DNA of 9,550 nucleotides from positions 1 through 9,550 of the forward strand of contig PWUG01000393.1 in NCBI GenBank assembly GCA_003562605.1, read 5' to 3'. The notes under the pieces were generated by a model that saw only the letters and a program-made list of their open reading frames with translations, was not told the origin of the DNA and ran no database searches. The translations under genes were made by a program, and so were the position numbers. Position 1 is the stretch's first letter, and every line of letters begins with the position of its first letter. Below, piece after piece: positions 1 to 6,613 of this stretch. The DNA is from Syntrophomonadaceae bacterium (GTDB lineage Bacteria; Bacillota_D; Dethiobacteria; DTU022).

Positions 1-3
1 AAC

Positions 4-720
4 CTAACGGCCGATTTTGTCGTTGTCGGCATTTTCAATTACAAATAAGCTTTCTGCACTGTTCCGGCTCAGTTTCATGGCCAGGGAGATAGCCTGGGTT
101 CTGTTTTTAACCTGTAGCTTTTGATAAATATTTCGCAGGTGTGTTTTTACCGTGTCGACTGCCAGATTTGTGGCCGAGGAGATTTCTTTATTTGTTAAAC
201 CCTTAACCAGCTGCCTGAGGATTTCCTGCTCCCTTGGAGTGAGTTCAACCCGTTTTTCATCTTTATCTAAAGGTTTTATTTCGGTAAGTTTTTTACTCAA
301 GCGGGTATAATCGTTAACAATCTGGCGAAAAACAGATTGGTCAATAATGGTTTCACCACCATGCACTCTTTTAATTGTATCGATCAGGTTTTGTCTGCTA
401 ACATGTTTGAGAATATAGCCGGAAGCCCCGCTTTGCAAGGCCAGGCGGATTGATTCCGTATCTTCAAAGATTGTTAAAAAAATTATTTTAATCTCCGGCT
501 TTTGGGCCAGGATCTGCTTCGCTGTTTCAATGCCGTTTAAGCCTTCCATTTTAATATCCATGAGAATGACATCTGGTGCAACCTCATGCACTTTAGCTAT
601 GGCTTCTTCACTGTTGCCGCAGCTGCCTGCAATGGAGATTTCATCACAGTTTTCAAGCATATTTGATAATCCTTCTCTGACCATGGGATGATCATCAACA
701 ATGAGGATTTTTATGGCCAA
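4..720 (-). CDS. NarL/LuxR-family two-component response regulator
   Basis: A 238-residue DNA-binding response regulator, the likely phosphoryl acceptor of the kinase encoded just upstream. Residues 1-120 form a receiver domain with the acidic pair D9/D10, phospho-acceptor D55 (in LMDIKM), switch Thr T83 and conserved Lys K105. Residues 159-216 form a LuxR-type helix-turn-helix with the usual LTPREQEIL start and NKEI...TVKTHLRNIYQKL core. The linker (about 130-158) is charged and the C-terminal tail (218-238) lies outside both domains. The start is TTG (718-720), supported by AAGGAG eight bases upstream on the minus strand; no ATG gives a full receiver domain. It lies 26 bp downstream of the kinase gene, so the two are almost certainly co-transcribed. 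Family assignment is secure. Target genes are unknown; the divergent metabolic cluster is one candidate, by position only. Confidence 0.95.
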   Translation of the reverse strand: MAIKILIVDDHPMVREGLSNMLENCDEISIAGSCGNSEEAIAKVHEVAPDVILMDIKMEGLNGIETAKQILAQKPEIKIIFLTIFEDTESIRLALQSGASGYILKHVSRQNLIDTIKRVHGGETIIDQSVFRQIVNDYTRLSKKLTEIKPLDKDEKRVELTPREQEILRQLVKGLTNKEISSATNLAVDTVKTHLRNIYQKLQVKNRTQAISLAMKLSRNSAESLFVIENADNDKIGR

Positions 721-746
721 TTCCAGAACTCCTTCCCGAGTTGAAC

Positions 747-2423
747 TTAAATAGGAATGCTTACGTTAATCTTTGTTCCCTTACCGGGGCTGCTATAGAT
801 GTTGCAAATGCCTCCCAGCATCAGGGCCCGTTCCTGGATACTGGCCAGCCCCAGGCGGTTTTGCATTTGCGGTTTGTCAGCAAGTGCTGTATTGATACCT
901 GTACCGTTGTCATCAATTGAAAGGTTTACTTCTTCATCCTTAATATCCAACTGAACTTTTACTTTAGTAGCACCGGCGTGCTTGATTACATTGGTCAGCG
1001 CTTCCTGTAATATCCGGAATAATGTGACTTCAATATTCGAAGCCAGCCTCTGTTTCTCCCCTTTAAACTTTAGCTCTATAGGGAGGTTGTTCTTTTCAGA
1101 AATATTGTATACGTGGGCTTCAACAGCCGGGATCAAGCCATAATTATCAAGAATAATTGGGCGCAGATCATAGAGTATCCGCCTCACTTCCTGAATCTGT
1201 TCACTCAGGACATTCGTGATATCGGTGATCTCACTATGCCATTTCTGCGATTCAACCACTTCATTGGATGCGATTCGCTGCAGACGGTACCAAATGGCAA
1301 TAAGGGATTGAATAATACCGTCATGCAGATCGGCAGCCAGGCGTTTGCGCTCGTCTTCTTGTGCAGTTGTCAGCTTATTTACCAACTGGTGCAATAGCTG
1401 TTCTTTTTGACCCAGGGTTTCAATCAGCCCGGCATTTTCCATGGCAACTGCTGTGGCCCGCGCAATTGCGAATATAATTTCGATTTCTTCACTGTCAAAT
1501 CCACCTGATTCCAGCAGGCGATCTGCCTGCATAATGCCGATTGTTTTACCTTTGCTTAAAATTGGGACCAGCAGTACCCAACTGTAAGCAAAATCATCAA
1601 TGATCTCCCGGGTTAGCAGTCTGGTGATATTTTGTGGGGTAATGATCACCGGCTGTTCTGTTTTAATCGCTCGTTTAATACCCGGGAAAAGCTTTGCGCC
1701 TTTCAACGCTTTAAACTTTTTTTTCAGCGCAGGGTCGTAGCTGCCCACAGCGACGGCGGGGATAAGCGTCTGATCTTCTTCGTTCAGCAGGTATATGCAG
1801 CTTCTTGCCGAAAACAGGTCTGCTGTTAGCTGGGCAACGACATGAAGCACCTGCCGTATGTCCAATGTAGAGCTGATTGTGTTTACCAGTTCCAGCCAGA
1901 CGGCAAGTTTTCTTAGATGGCGATCTTTTTGCCTCCGGAAAAGTGATTCCTGGATGATATCGGCCATATGTCTGCCCAGGGAGACGGCTTTCGCCAGCAT
2001 GTACTGTCCACTTGAGTAGTCAGTATTGAATATACCGATTTCCATTGTACCAACCGGGTCGCCGGCTTTTAAAAGAACCGGCAGGGTGGTTGAAATCACC
2101 GGGTAAAGTGGCTCCAGTAATTTTTTCTTCTCCCTGTTCTCTGCAATGGATAAGTAATCACTTAATTGAGAACAGCGATCTGTATGGATGTCAACTCCAG
2201 GGTTTGTTTTTTCCCCATCCCTGGAGGCATGCCAGCATACCAGGTCCTTGCCGTCTCGGACCAGCATCAGACTGGCCTGACAGAAATCAAAATAGTCAAC
2301 AGAGGTTTGAAGGATATTTTGTAGAGAAGTTCTTACTTCCTTTATAGCATTAAAGTTGGGGCTGACACGGCAAATTAGGATCAACTCCGGTTTTACCCTC
2401 GGGTCAGATGGATGGTCGGGCAA
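747..2423 (-). CDS. Soluble GAF-domain sensor histidine kinase (HisKA_3 type)
   Basis: A 558-residue kinase of the NarX/DegS/NreB class, which pairs with NarL-type regulators. I see no signal peptide or membrane segment, so it should sense a cytoplasmic signal. Residues about 20-160 look like a divergent GAF domain and about 174-335 like a clearer second GAF. Residues 340-425 form the HisKA_3 dimerisation helices with ERKRLAADLHDG, where H367 is the phosphorylated His. The ATPase domain (about 460-558) has the N box QEALTNVIKHA (N478), DDNGTGI (504-510) and GLASIQERA (525-533). All catalytic boxes are intact, so it should be active. The start is TTG (2421-2423): a stop lies two codons upstream in frame, and AAAAGGGGG sits seven bases before it. 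I cannot identify the GAF ligand; no obvious Fe-S or haem ligand cluster is present. Confidence 0.95.
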   Translation of the reverse strand: MPDHPSDPRVKPELILICRVSPNFNAIKEVRTSLQNILQTSVDYFDFCQASLMLVRDGKDLVCWHASRDGEKTNPGVDIHTDRCSQLSDYLSIAENREKKKLLEPLYPVISTTLPVLLKAGDPVGTMEIGIFNTDYSSGQYMLAKAVSLGRHMADIIQESLFRRQKDRHLRKLAVWLELVNTISSTLDIRQVLHVVAQLTADLFSARSCIYLLNEEDQTLIPAVAVGSYDPALKKKFKALKGAKLFPGIKRAIKTEQPVIITPQNITRLLTREIIDDFAYSWVLLVPILSKGKTIGIMQADRLLESGGFDSEEIEIIFAIARATAVAMENAGLIETLGQKEQLLHQLVNKLTTAQEDERKRLAADLHDGIIQSLIAIWYRLQRIASNEVVESQKWHSEITDITNVLSEQIQEVRRILYDLRPIILDNYGLIPAVEAHVYNISEKNNLPIELKFKGEKQRLASNIEVTLFRILQEALTNVIKHAGATKVKVQLDIKDEEVNLSIDDNGTGINTALADKPQMQNRLGLASIQERALMLGGICNIYSSPGKGTKINVSIPI

Positions 2424-2450
2424 TTGTTAACCCCCTTTTCCAAAAGTTTG

Positions 2451-2468
2451 CAGTTCCTTCGGAACCTG
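2451..2468 (-). repeat. Inverted repeat at the predicted kinase transcription start
   Basis: On the minus strand CAG-g-TTCC, a GAA loop, then GGAA-CTG forms a 7-bp dyad with one bulged G. It lies directly at or after the predicted start (about 2470) and before the ribosome binding site. It could be an operator for autoregulation or a short leader hairpin. A chance dyad of this size is also possible. Confidence 0.3.
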
Positions 2469-2476
2469 TATGTTCA

Positions 2477-2505
2477 ATTTTAACTTTTACCTGCATTAAC
2501 GTCAA
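2477..2505 (-). promoter_or_regulatory. Sigma-A-type promoter for the kinase-regulator operon
   Basis: On the minus strand TTGACG (plus positions 2500-2505) is followed by a 17-bp spacer and TAAAAT (2477-2482). Each hexamer matches the vegetative consensus at five of six positions, with ideal spacing. Transcription would start near 2470, giving a leader of roughly 47 nt that carries the GGGGG ribosome binding site before the TTG start at 2423. This is the best promoter I could find in the window by eye. Confidence 0.65.
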
Positions 2506-2721
2506 CAAAGGCTTTATAAAGTATTCATCCGAAGGTGTTAGCTCCGATTTCACCCTTTTTAACCTTGATTCCATGCTTTTAAGGGATTTTTTTATTGACA
2601 GTCTTTGTTTAAGCTTTAAGTAAAGATATATGTTCCGAATCAAATAGCTGGCAGCAAATTTTATCGGCATGCAGCAGGTGTTTGATATATCTGGGTTTTT
2701 TAAGCTGGCCAGGCGGCACTT

Positions 2722-2741
2722 GCAGTCTAACCTGCTTTTTT
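2722..2741 (+). terminator. Weak terminator- or attenuator-like hairpin before the methyltransferase
   Basis: GCAG (2722-2725), a six-base loop and CTGC (2732-2735) form a short GC stem followed directly by six T's (2736-2741). The same right arm, as ACCTGCT (2730-2736), can instead pair with AGCAGGT at 2673-2679, so two mutually exclusive foldings are possible. The local stem is only 4 bp, so it would be weak as a terminator. Whether a transcript crosses this point is unknown. Confidence 0.25.
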
Positions 2742-2783
2742 GCATTTCCATATATAACTTAGCTTTCGAAGGATAGGGGCAAT

Positions 2784-3587
2784 ATGAACCAAATACCTTT
2801 TTTCAAGACAGGCGAAATAATGGATCACCACTCGTTTGAGTGGCATAATCACATTGATGACCTCATTTTTGGGCCAGGCAAAAGGGAAGTGACCTTGTTG
2901 AAAGGCATTTTGTCCCGTTATCCTGTCAAGTCGGTGCTTGATGTTGCCTGCGGAAGTGGTGATATTGCGATTTTGCTTGCCGGGCTTGGGAAAAGTGTTA
3001 CTGTTTTGGATCATGATTTCGCACGGGTTAAAAGTGTTCAATTAAAGAGTATTTTAGCTGGAGTCCAACTCGAAGCAGCCTGTGGTGATATGCGTGATCT
3101 TTCCAGTGTCTATAAAAGCAGGTGCAATTTGATTACCATCCTGCGGAATTCTCTGCCAAGATTATTAAACGAAGCTGACATATGGGGTACACTGGCCCAG
3201 ATGTACCTGGCGCTTGAACCTGAAGGGTTAATAGTAATTCAAATGTTTGATTATGATCGTCTTTTTAAGGAGAATATTTATGATTTAAACAAGATTAATA
3301 ATTATTACAGCGAACTTGGAGTAAGAGTGTTTTTTGAACATGGGCAGGAAAAATCAGATGCTAAATTCATTTTTGATATATCTGATCAGCATTTTCCGGA
3401 AAAGAAAATAGAAAAGATTATTTTTCCGGTAAGACCGATTTTTCAAAATGAACTGGATATGTGGCTAGCCGAACTAGGTTTTAAAAAGATTGAAAATTTC
3501 GGGAAACTAACCGATAATAATTTTACAGGGGAAACCTGGCAGAATCTTACGGTAGCTTTTCGGCCGGGATCTTCAGAAGATCATTAG
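2784..3587 (+). CDS. Class I SAM-dependent methyltransferase
   Basis: A 267-residue soluble protein with a Rossmann-type methyltransferase core. The SAM-binding motif VLDVACGSGD lies at 51-60, the acidic ribose-binding position is in VLDHD (D76), and GDM (101-103) fits the adenine-contacting loop. The pattern resembles small-molecule methyltransferases of the glycine/sarcosine N-methyltransferase-like group, with a mixed C-terminal part (about 165-267) that would shape the substrate pocket. The substrate cannot be inferred. The ATG at 2784 is preceded by AGGGG at four bases and AAGGA at ten; a second in-frame ATG at 2820 has a poorer site. It is the first gene of the plus-strand series, 13 bp before the SDR, so it probably shares its transcript. 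A methyltransferase in a CoA-degradation operon is unusual: it could modify a substrate or cofactor, or simply be a passenger. Confidence 0.9.
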   Translation: MNQIPFFKTGEIMDHHSFEWHNHIDDLIFGPGKREVTLLKGILSRYPVKSVLDVACGSGDIAILLAGLGKSVTVLDHDFARVKSVQLKSILAGVQLEAACGDMRDLSSVYKSRCNLITILRNSLPRLLNEADIWGTLAQMYLALEPEGLIVIQMFDYDRLFKENIYDLNKINNYYSELGVRVFFEHGQEKSDAKFIFDISDQHFPEKKIEKIIFPVRPIFQNELDMWLAELGFKKIENFGKLTDNNFTGETWQNLTVAFRPGSSEDH

Positions 3588-3600
3588 AGGAGGGGATTGC

Positions 3601-4347
3601 ATGCGTTTGCAGGGAAAGGTTGTGGTAGTAACCGGAGCGAGTAAAGGAATCGGTGAAGCGGTTTCACTGGCGCTGGCCCGTGAAGGTGCAAATCTGGTCC
3701 TGGTCAGCCGAAGTATAAAAGAAGACAATCAGGTTGTCCGGGAAGCAAAAAAAATTGGAAGTCAGGTTATGGTTAAACAGGTTGATGTCGGAGACTATAA
3801 CCAGGTGACCGGGATGGTTGAAGAAGCAATTGAAACTTTTGGGCAAATTGATGCGCTTTTTAATAATGCCGGAATCAGCAAGCCGGCTATGCTCTGGAAA
3901 ATGACCCCCGAACAGTGGGAAGAGGTGCTCAGGATAAATCTTTCCGGCACCTTTTACTGTATTCGGGCGGTAGCGAAGCCGATGATAGAGCAGCAATCAG
4001 GTTCGATCATCAATGTAACCTCCTCTGCCGGCCTGCTGGGAACGATTGGACAGATTAATTATACGGCGGCAAAGGGAGGGGTTTATGCCATGACCAAGTC
4101 TGCTGCCAAGGAACTGGCCCGTTACGGGATCAGGGTAAACACAATCGCACCTATGGCTGAAACCGAAATGACACAGGTTATTGCCAGTGATCCCAAATTT
4201 AAAGCAAAATACCTGGAGAGAATACCACTGGGACGCTTTGGCCTCCCGGAAGAAATAGCCCCAACAGTTGTATTTTTGGTCTCGGATGAATCGAGTTATA
4301 TTACCGGTCAGACTATCTGTATTGACGGTGGTATGGTTATGCCTTAA
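3601..4347 (+). CDS. Short-chain dehydrogenase/reductase (FabG-like)
   Basis: A 248-residue classical SDR, the usual length, expected to interconvert a hydroxyl and a ketone with NAD(P)H. The cofactor motif TGASKGIG is at 11-18 and NNAG at 88-91. The catalytic tetrad is N113, S141, Y154 and K158 (YTAAK). Arg37 after the second beta strand and K15 suggest, but do not prove, NADP preference. The C-terminus IDGGMVMP is typical of FabG-like enzymes. AGGAGGGG (3588-3595) gives a well-spaced ribosome binding site for the ATG. Placed directly before a thiolase, it is more likely a 3-hydroxyacyl-CoA (or alicyclic hydroxyacyl-CoA) dehydrogenase than a fatty-acid synthesis FabG; no acyl carrier protein or other fab gene is nearby. 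Family is certain, substrate inferred from context only. Confidence 0.93.
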   Translation: MRLQGKVVVVTGASKGIGEAVSLALAREGANLVLVSRSIKEDNQVVREAKKIGSQVMVKQVDVGDYNQVTGMVEEAIETFGQIDALFNNAGISKPAMLWKMTPEQWEEVLRINLSGTFYCIRAVAKPMIEQQSGSIINVTSSAGLLGTIGQINYTAAKGGVYAMTKSAAKELARYGIRVNTIAPMAETEMTQVIASDPKFKAKYLERIPLGRFGLPEEIAPTVVFLVSDESSYITGQTICIDGGMVMP

Positions 4348-4391
4348 GCTTTTAACCTAATTTAATGAAGGAGGTATGGTTATGCCTAAAG
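4323..4391 (+). repeat. Imperfect 26-bp direct repeat spanning the SDR-thiolase junction
   Basis: Positions 4323-4348 (end of the SDR gene) and 4366-4391 (start of the thiolase gene) match at 23 of 26 bases with a 43-bp offset. The mismatches are at 4326/4369, 4329/4372 and 4345/4388. The 15-bp core GGTATGGTTATGCCT is identical (4330-4344 and 4373-4387). In the first copy it encodes the SDR C-terminus (GMVMP); in the second it carries the thiolase ribosome binding site and start codon. Confidence 0.85.
4368..4374 (+). promoter_or_regulatory. Ribosome binding site that fixes the thiolase start
   Basis: AAGGAGG is a near-perfect Shine-Dalgarno sequence. The upstream ATG at 4376 is only one base away, too close for initiation, whereas the ATG at 4382 is seven bases away. 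The protein therefore most likely starts at 4382 (MPKDVAIIGVG). Confidence 0.8.
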
Positions 4392-5536
4392 ATGTAGCGA
4401 TTATTGGGGTAGGGCAAAGCGCTTTTGTCAGGGGTTATGAAGGCTCGATCAGGGAGCTTTCTTTCGAAGCGTACAGAGAAGCAATGCAAGATGCGGGAAT
4501 TACTTCCGCAGAAGTGGATGCCTCTCTTGTTTGCTCCGCTCCCGAGTATGATAAACAGCGCAGCCCTTCCGGCCTTATTGCGGAATACCTGGGGTTGAAT
4601 CCACAGCCTACCTTTGCTATTGAAAGTGTTTGTTCTTCCAGCACAACCGGAATCAGGACTGCTTATGCGCTGATAAAAAGTGGGCTGCACGAGGTAGTGG
4701 TTGTGCTTGGTTTTCAGAAAATGTCGGAGATCTCTTCCGCAGATTCTCAGGAACGCATGGGTCGCGGTGCCGATATTATGTGGGAGTCTCCTTTTGGTAC
4801 GACGATGCCGGCGTATTATGCCATGCATGCACGTGCTCATTTTGGTACTTATGGCAGCACAGAGAAAGATCTTGCCCTGATCAGAGTGAAGGCGGCGAAA
4901 TATGGGCAGTTAAATGAAAAAGCGGTATATCGCAAGGACCTTGCCCTTGATCAGGTTTTAAATTCTGATTATGTGACCACTCCGCTAAAAAGATTTGACT
5001 GCTGTGCCAACGCTGACGGATCTTCCTGTATTATTTTAGCTTCTGCAGAAAAAGCAAAAGAGATTTCCACCAGGCCGGTATGGATTCTCGGTCTTGGATC
5101 GGCTACCGCTTCTTTAAGTATGACCGGTCGGGAAGCATATGACGGCCTGGAGAGTGTCCGCCTGGCTGCCCGCCAGGCTTATGAAATGGCTTCGCTTAAG
5201 CCTTCTGACATCGATGTGGCCGAGGTGCACGACTGCTTCACAATTGCTGAACTGATGGCTTATGAAAACCTCGGATTTGCCAAACCCGGTCGGGGAGTAG
5301 AGCTAATTCGTGAAGGAGAGACATACCTTGAGGGTAAGATTCCCGTTAATGTAGACGGTGGTCTTTTATCAAAGGGGCATCCGATCGGCGCTACCGGGGG
5401 ATCCCAGGTGAGGACTATTGTGCAGCAGCTGCGTGGAGAAGCCGGGGAGATTCAGGTTCCCGGAGCAGAAACAGGGCTTGTTCATAATGTTGGTGGAGTG
5501 GGTATATATGGGAATGTAATCATTCTGGGAAATTGA
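4382..5536 (+). CDS. SCP2/SCPx-type thiolase
   Basis: A 384-residue thiolase-fold enzyme (numbered from the ATG at 4382), expected to cleave or form 3-oxoacyl-CoA. The nucleophile is C84 in SVCSSS. HDCF (283-286) is the diagnostic loop of SCP2-type thiolases, whose Cys (C285) acts as the acid/base. GHPIGATG (332-339) supplies H333. The C-terminal CxG Cys of ordinary thiolases is absent: the equivalent segment reads HNVGGVG, which fits this subfamily, where the HDCF Cys takes over. Many bacterial relatives are encoded next to a small DUF35 OB-fold/zinc partner; none is present here. It follows the SDR by 34 bp and precedes the amidohydrolase by 16 bp, so the three are very likely co-transcribed. 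It could act degradatively on a 3-oxoacyl-CoA made by the SDR, or in condensation. The acyl substrate is unknown. Confidence 0.92.
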   Translation: MPKDVAIIGVGQSAFVRGYEGSIRELSFEAYREAMQDAGITSAEVDASLVCSAPEYDKQRSPSGLIAEYLGLNPQPTFAIESVCSSSTTGIRTAYALIKSGLHEVVVVLGFQKMSEISSADSQERMGRGADIMWESPFGTTMPAYYAMHARAHFGTYGSTEKDLALIRVKAAKYGQLNEKAVYRKDLALDQVLNSDYVTTPLKRFDCCANADGSSCIILASAEKAKEISTRPVWILGLGSATASLSMTGREAYDGLESVRLAARQAYEMASLKPSDIDVAEVHDCFTIAELMAYENLGFAKPGRGVELIREGETYLEGKIPVNVDGGLLSKGHPIGATGGSQVRTIVQQLRGEAGEIQVPGAETGLVHNVGGVGIYGNVIILGN

Positions 5537-5552
5537 AAGGAGCAATGCCCAA

Positions 5553-6422
5553 TTGCGGTCACCAGTGATTGATTTTCATATTCACCCTATTTTTTACGAT
5601 CAATTTTATGTCGAAAGTGCCTTGAACTGGATAAAGGAGATGCATGCGGATAAAGATTGGGACCAATTTTACCAGGCATTTTCCGATCCGGATTATTTTC
5701 TGAGGTACCTGCAAGAAAACGGTGTTGATTACGGTGTTGTAATGGCTGACTTATGCCCGGCAGTGACGGGAGTATGCACTAATGAATATGTGCTTGAATT
5801 TTGTGAAAGCAGGGAACCCCTGATTCCTTTTGCCAGCATCAATCCTTATCTGACCGTGCATACAGGAAGAGAACTGCAACGCCTGGTAGGGGAGGGTTTC
5901 CGTGGTTTGAAGCTCTATCCTACCTATCAGCATTATTTCCCTAATGAACGTTTCCTTTATCCACTTTATGCAAAGGCAGAGGAACTACAGGTGCCGTTGA
6001 TGGTTCATACCGGTTCCTCTGTGTTTAAAGGAGCTAAACTAAAGTATGGAGATCCGCTTTACCTGGATGAAGTAGCTGTTGATTTTCCGGATTTGAAAAT
6101 TATCCTGGTCCATAGCGGAAGGGGAGTCTGGTATGATAGTGCTTTTGTATTAACGCGTTTGCATGGTAATATTTACATGGAAGTGGCCGGGCTGCCGCCG
6201 CAAAAACTGTTGGATTATTTCCCAGAAATGGAAAGGATATCAGAGAAAATCTTATTCGGCTCCGATTGGCCCGGAATAACCGATTTGAAAGGTAATATCG
6301 ATGCTATCAGGCAACTGCCCCTGGCCGAAGAGACAAAGCATAATATTTTAGGCGCCAATGCGGCTAAACTGCTGGATTTACCAACGGAAAAACTGCGAAA
6401 TAGTAAAAGAACGGCCATTTGA
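5553..6422 (+). CDS. Amidohydrolase-2 (ACMSD-like) metal-dependent hydrolase or decarboxylase
   Basis: A 289-residue TIM-barrel enzyme of the amidohydrolase-2 family, which includes aminocarboxymuconate-semialdehyde decarboxylase, resorcylate decarboxylases and some hydrolases. Metal and catalytic residues are intact: H9-x-H11 in IDFHIHP, H152 in MVHTG, H187 in LVHSGRG and D238 in FGSDWP. GLKLYP (119-123) is also typical. The start is TTG at 5553, with AAAGGAG (5536-5542) ten bases upstream; the next candidate start, GTG at 5565, would lie too far from that site. Expected reactions are decarboxylation of an aromatic or enol acid or hydrolysis of an activated C-C or C-N bond. Its place between thiolase and dehydratase genes suggests a step in breakdown of a cyclic or branched acid, which is inference. 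Nothing separates decarboxylase from hydrolase activity. Confidence 0.9.
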   Translation: MRSPVIDFHIHPIFYDQFYVESALNWIKEMHADKDWDQFYQAFSDPDYFLRYLQENGVDYGVVMADLCPAVTGVCTNEYVLEFCESREPLIPFASINPYLTVHTGRELQRLVGEGFRGLKLYPTYQHYFPNERFLYPLYAKAEELQVPLMVHTGSSVFKGAKLKYGDPLYLDEVAVDFPDLKIILVHSGRGVWYDSAFVLTRLHGNIYMEVAGLPPQKLLDYFPEMERISEKILFGSDWPGITDLKGNIDAIRQLPLAEETKHNILGANAAKLLDLPTEKLRNSKRTAI

Positions 6423-6613
6423 ATAAAAGAAGGAGTATTTTTTTCTTTGTGGAATTGGAAAAATTGAAACTTTTATAAGGGGGGGGTGTTGGCACGGTTG
6501 CTTAAAGTTTTATCTTTGATTGGCCGGGCATGGCCGGTTGGTAGGAATGCCTGCCTGATGCATTGTGAGCCCAGGCCCATGCAGTGTATAAATAATGTGG
6601 AGGTGTCAACACG
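6423..6613 (+). other. 191-bp intergenic region with hairpin potential
   Basis: This gap splits the plus-strand genes into two groups. It begins AT-rich (AAGGAG at 6429-6434, then a T run), has a G8 tract (6479-6486) and then a GC-richer part. GCATGG (6528-6533) pairs with CCATGC (6577-6582), extended by two pairs past a bulge. Inside, GGTAGG (6540-6545) pairs with CCTGCC (6550-6555) over an AATG loop, with one T-G wobble. GGCCGG is directly repeated at 6522-6527 and 6532-6537. A poor promoter candidate, TTGTGA-18-TATAAA (6563-6592), would start transcription almost on the ribosome binding site GGAGGTG (6599-6605). No hairpin followed by a T run marks a terminator after the amidohydrolase. 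Confidence 0.5.
6563..6592 (+). promoter_or_regulatory. Possible promoter for the dehydrogenase-dehydratase genes
   Basis: TTGTGA (6563-6568), an 18-bp spacer and TATAAA (6587-6592) match the vegetative consensus at four and five of six positions. Transcription would begin near 6599, leaving almost no leader before GGAGGTG at 6599-6605 and the ATG at 6614. The short leader and its overlap with the proposed hairpin make this uncertain. Confidence 0.25.

Larger units (their letters stand above)
2424..2783. other. 360-bp divergent intergenic region
   Basis: This gap separates the leftward kinase operon from the rightward metabolic operon. The left part (2431-2505) holds the kinase ribosome binding site, dyad and promoter. 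The middle (2506-2640) is AT-rich with no clear element apart from an isolated perfect TTGACA on the plus strand (2595-2600), which lacks a matching -10 at usual spacing. The right part (2640-2741) carries short inverted repeats and a T run. Just before the methyltransferase start is AGGGG (2775-2779). I see no convincing protein-coding gene. The plus-strand promoter for the metabolic operon should be here but I could not place it securely. Confidence 0.6.

Noticed and set aside
2595..2626. Perfect TTGACA on the plus strand as promoter of the metabolic operon
   Set aside because: No -10-like hexamer lies at 16-18 bp; the nearest AT-rich candidates are about 20 bp or more away.
2404..2751. A 115-codon minus-strand open frame overlapping the kinase start
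   Set aside because: It lacks a convincing ribosome binding site, resembles no family I know, overlaps the kinase start by about 20 bp, and contains the strong kinase promoter and dyad inside it. Most likely non-coding.
4376..4378. ATG at 4376 as the thiolase start
   Set aside because: Only one base separates it from the Shine-Dalgarno AAGGAGG; the ATG at 4382 has normal spacing.
4352..4840. A 162-codon minus-strand open frame
   Set aside because: It lies antisense within the thiolase gene, whose motifs are all intact; His/Arg/Cys-rich composition is typical of an antisense shadow.
6489..6502. TTGGCACGGTTGC as a sigma-54 promoter
   Set aside because: The GG and GC elements are only seven bases apart instead of the required ten.
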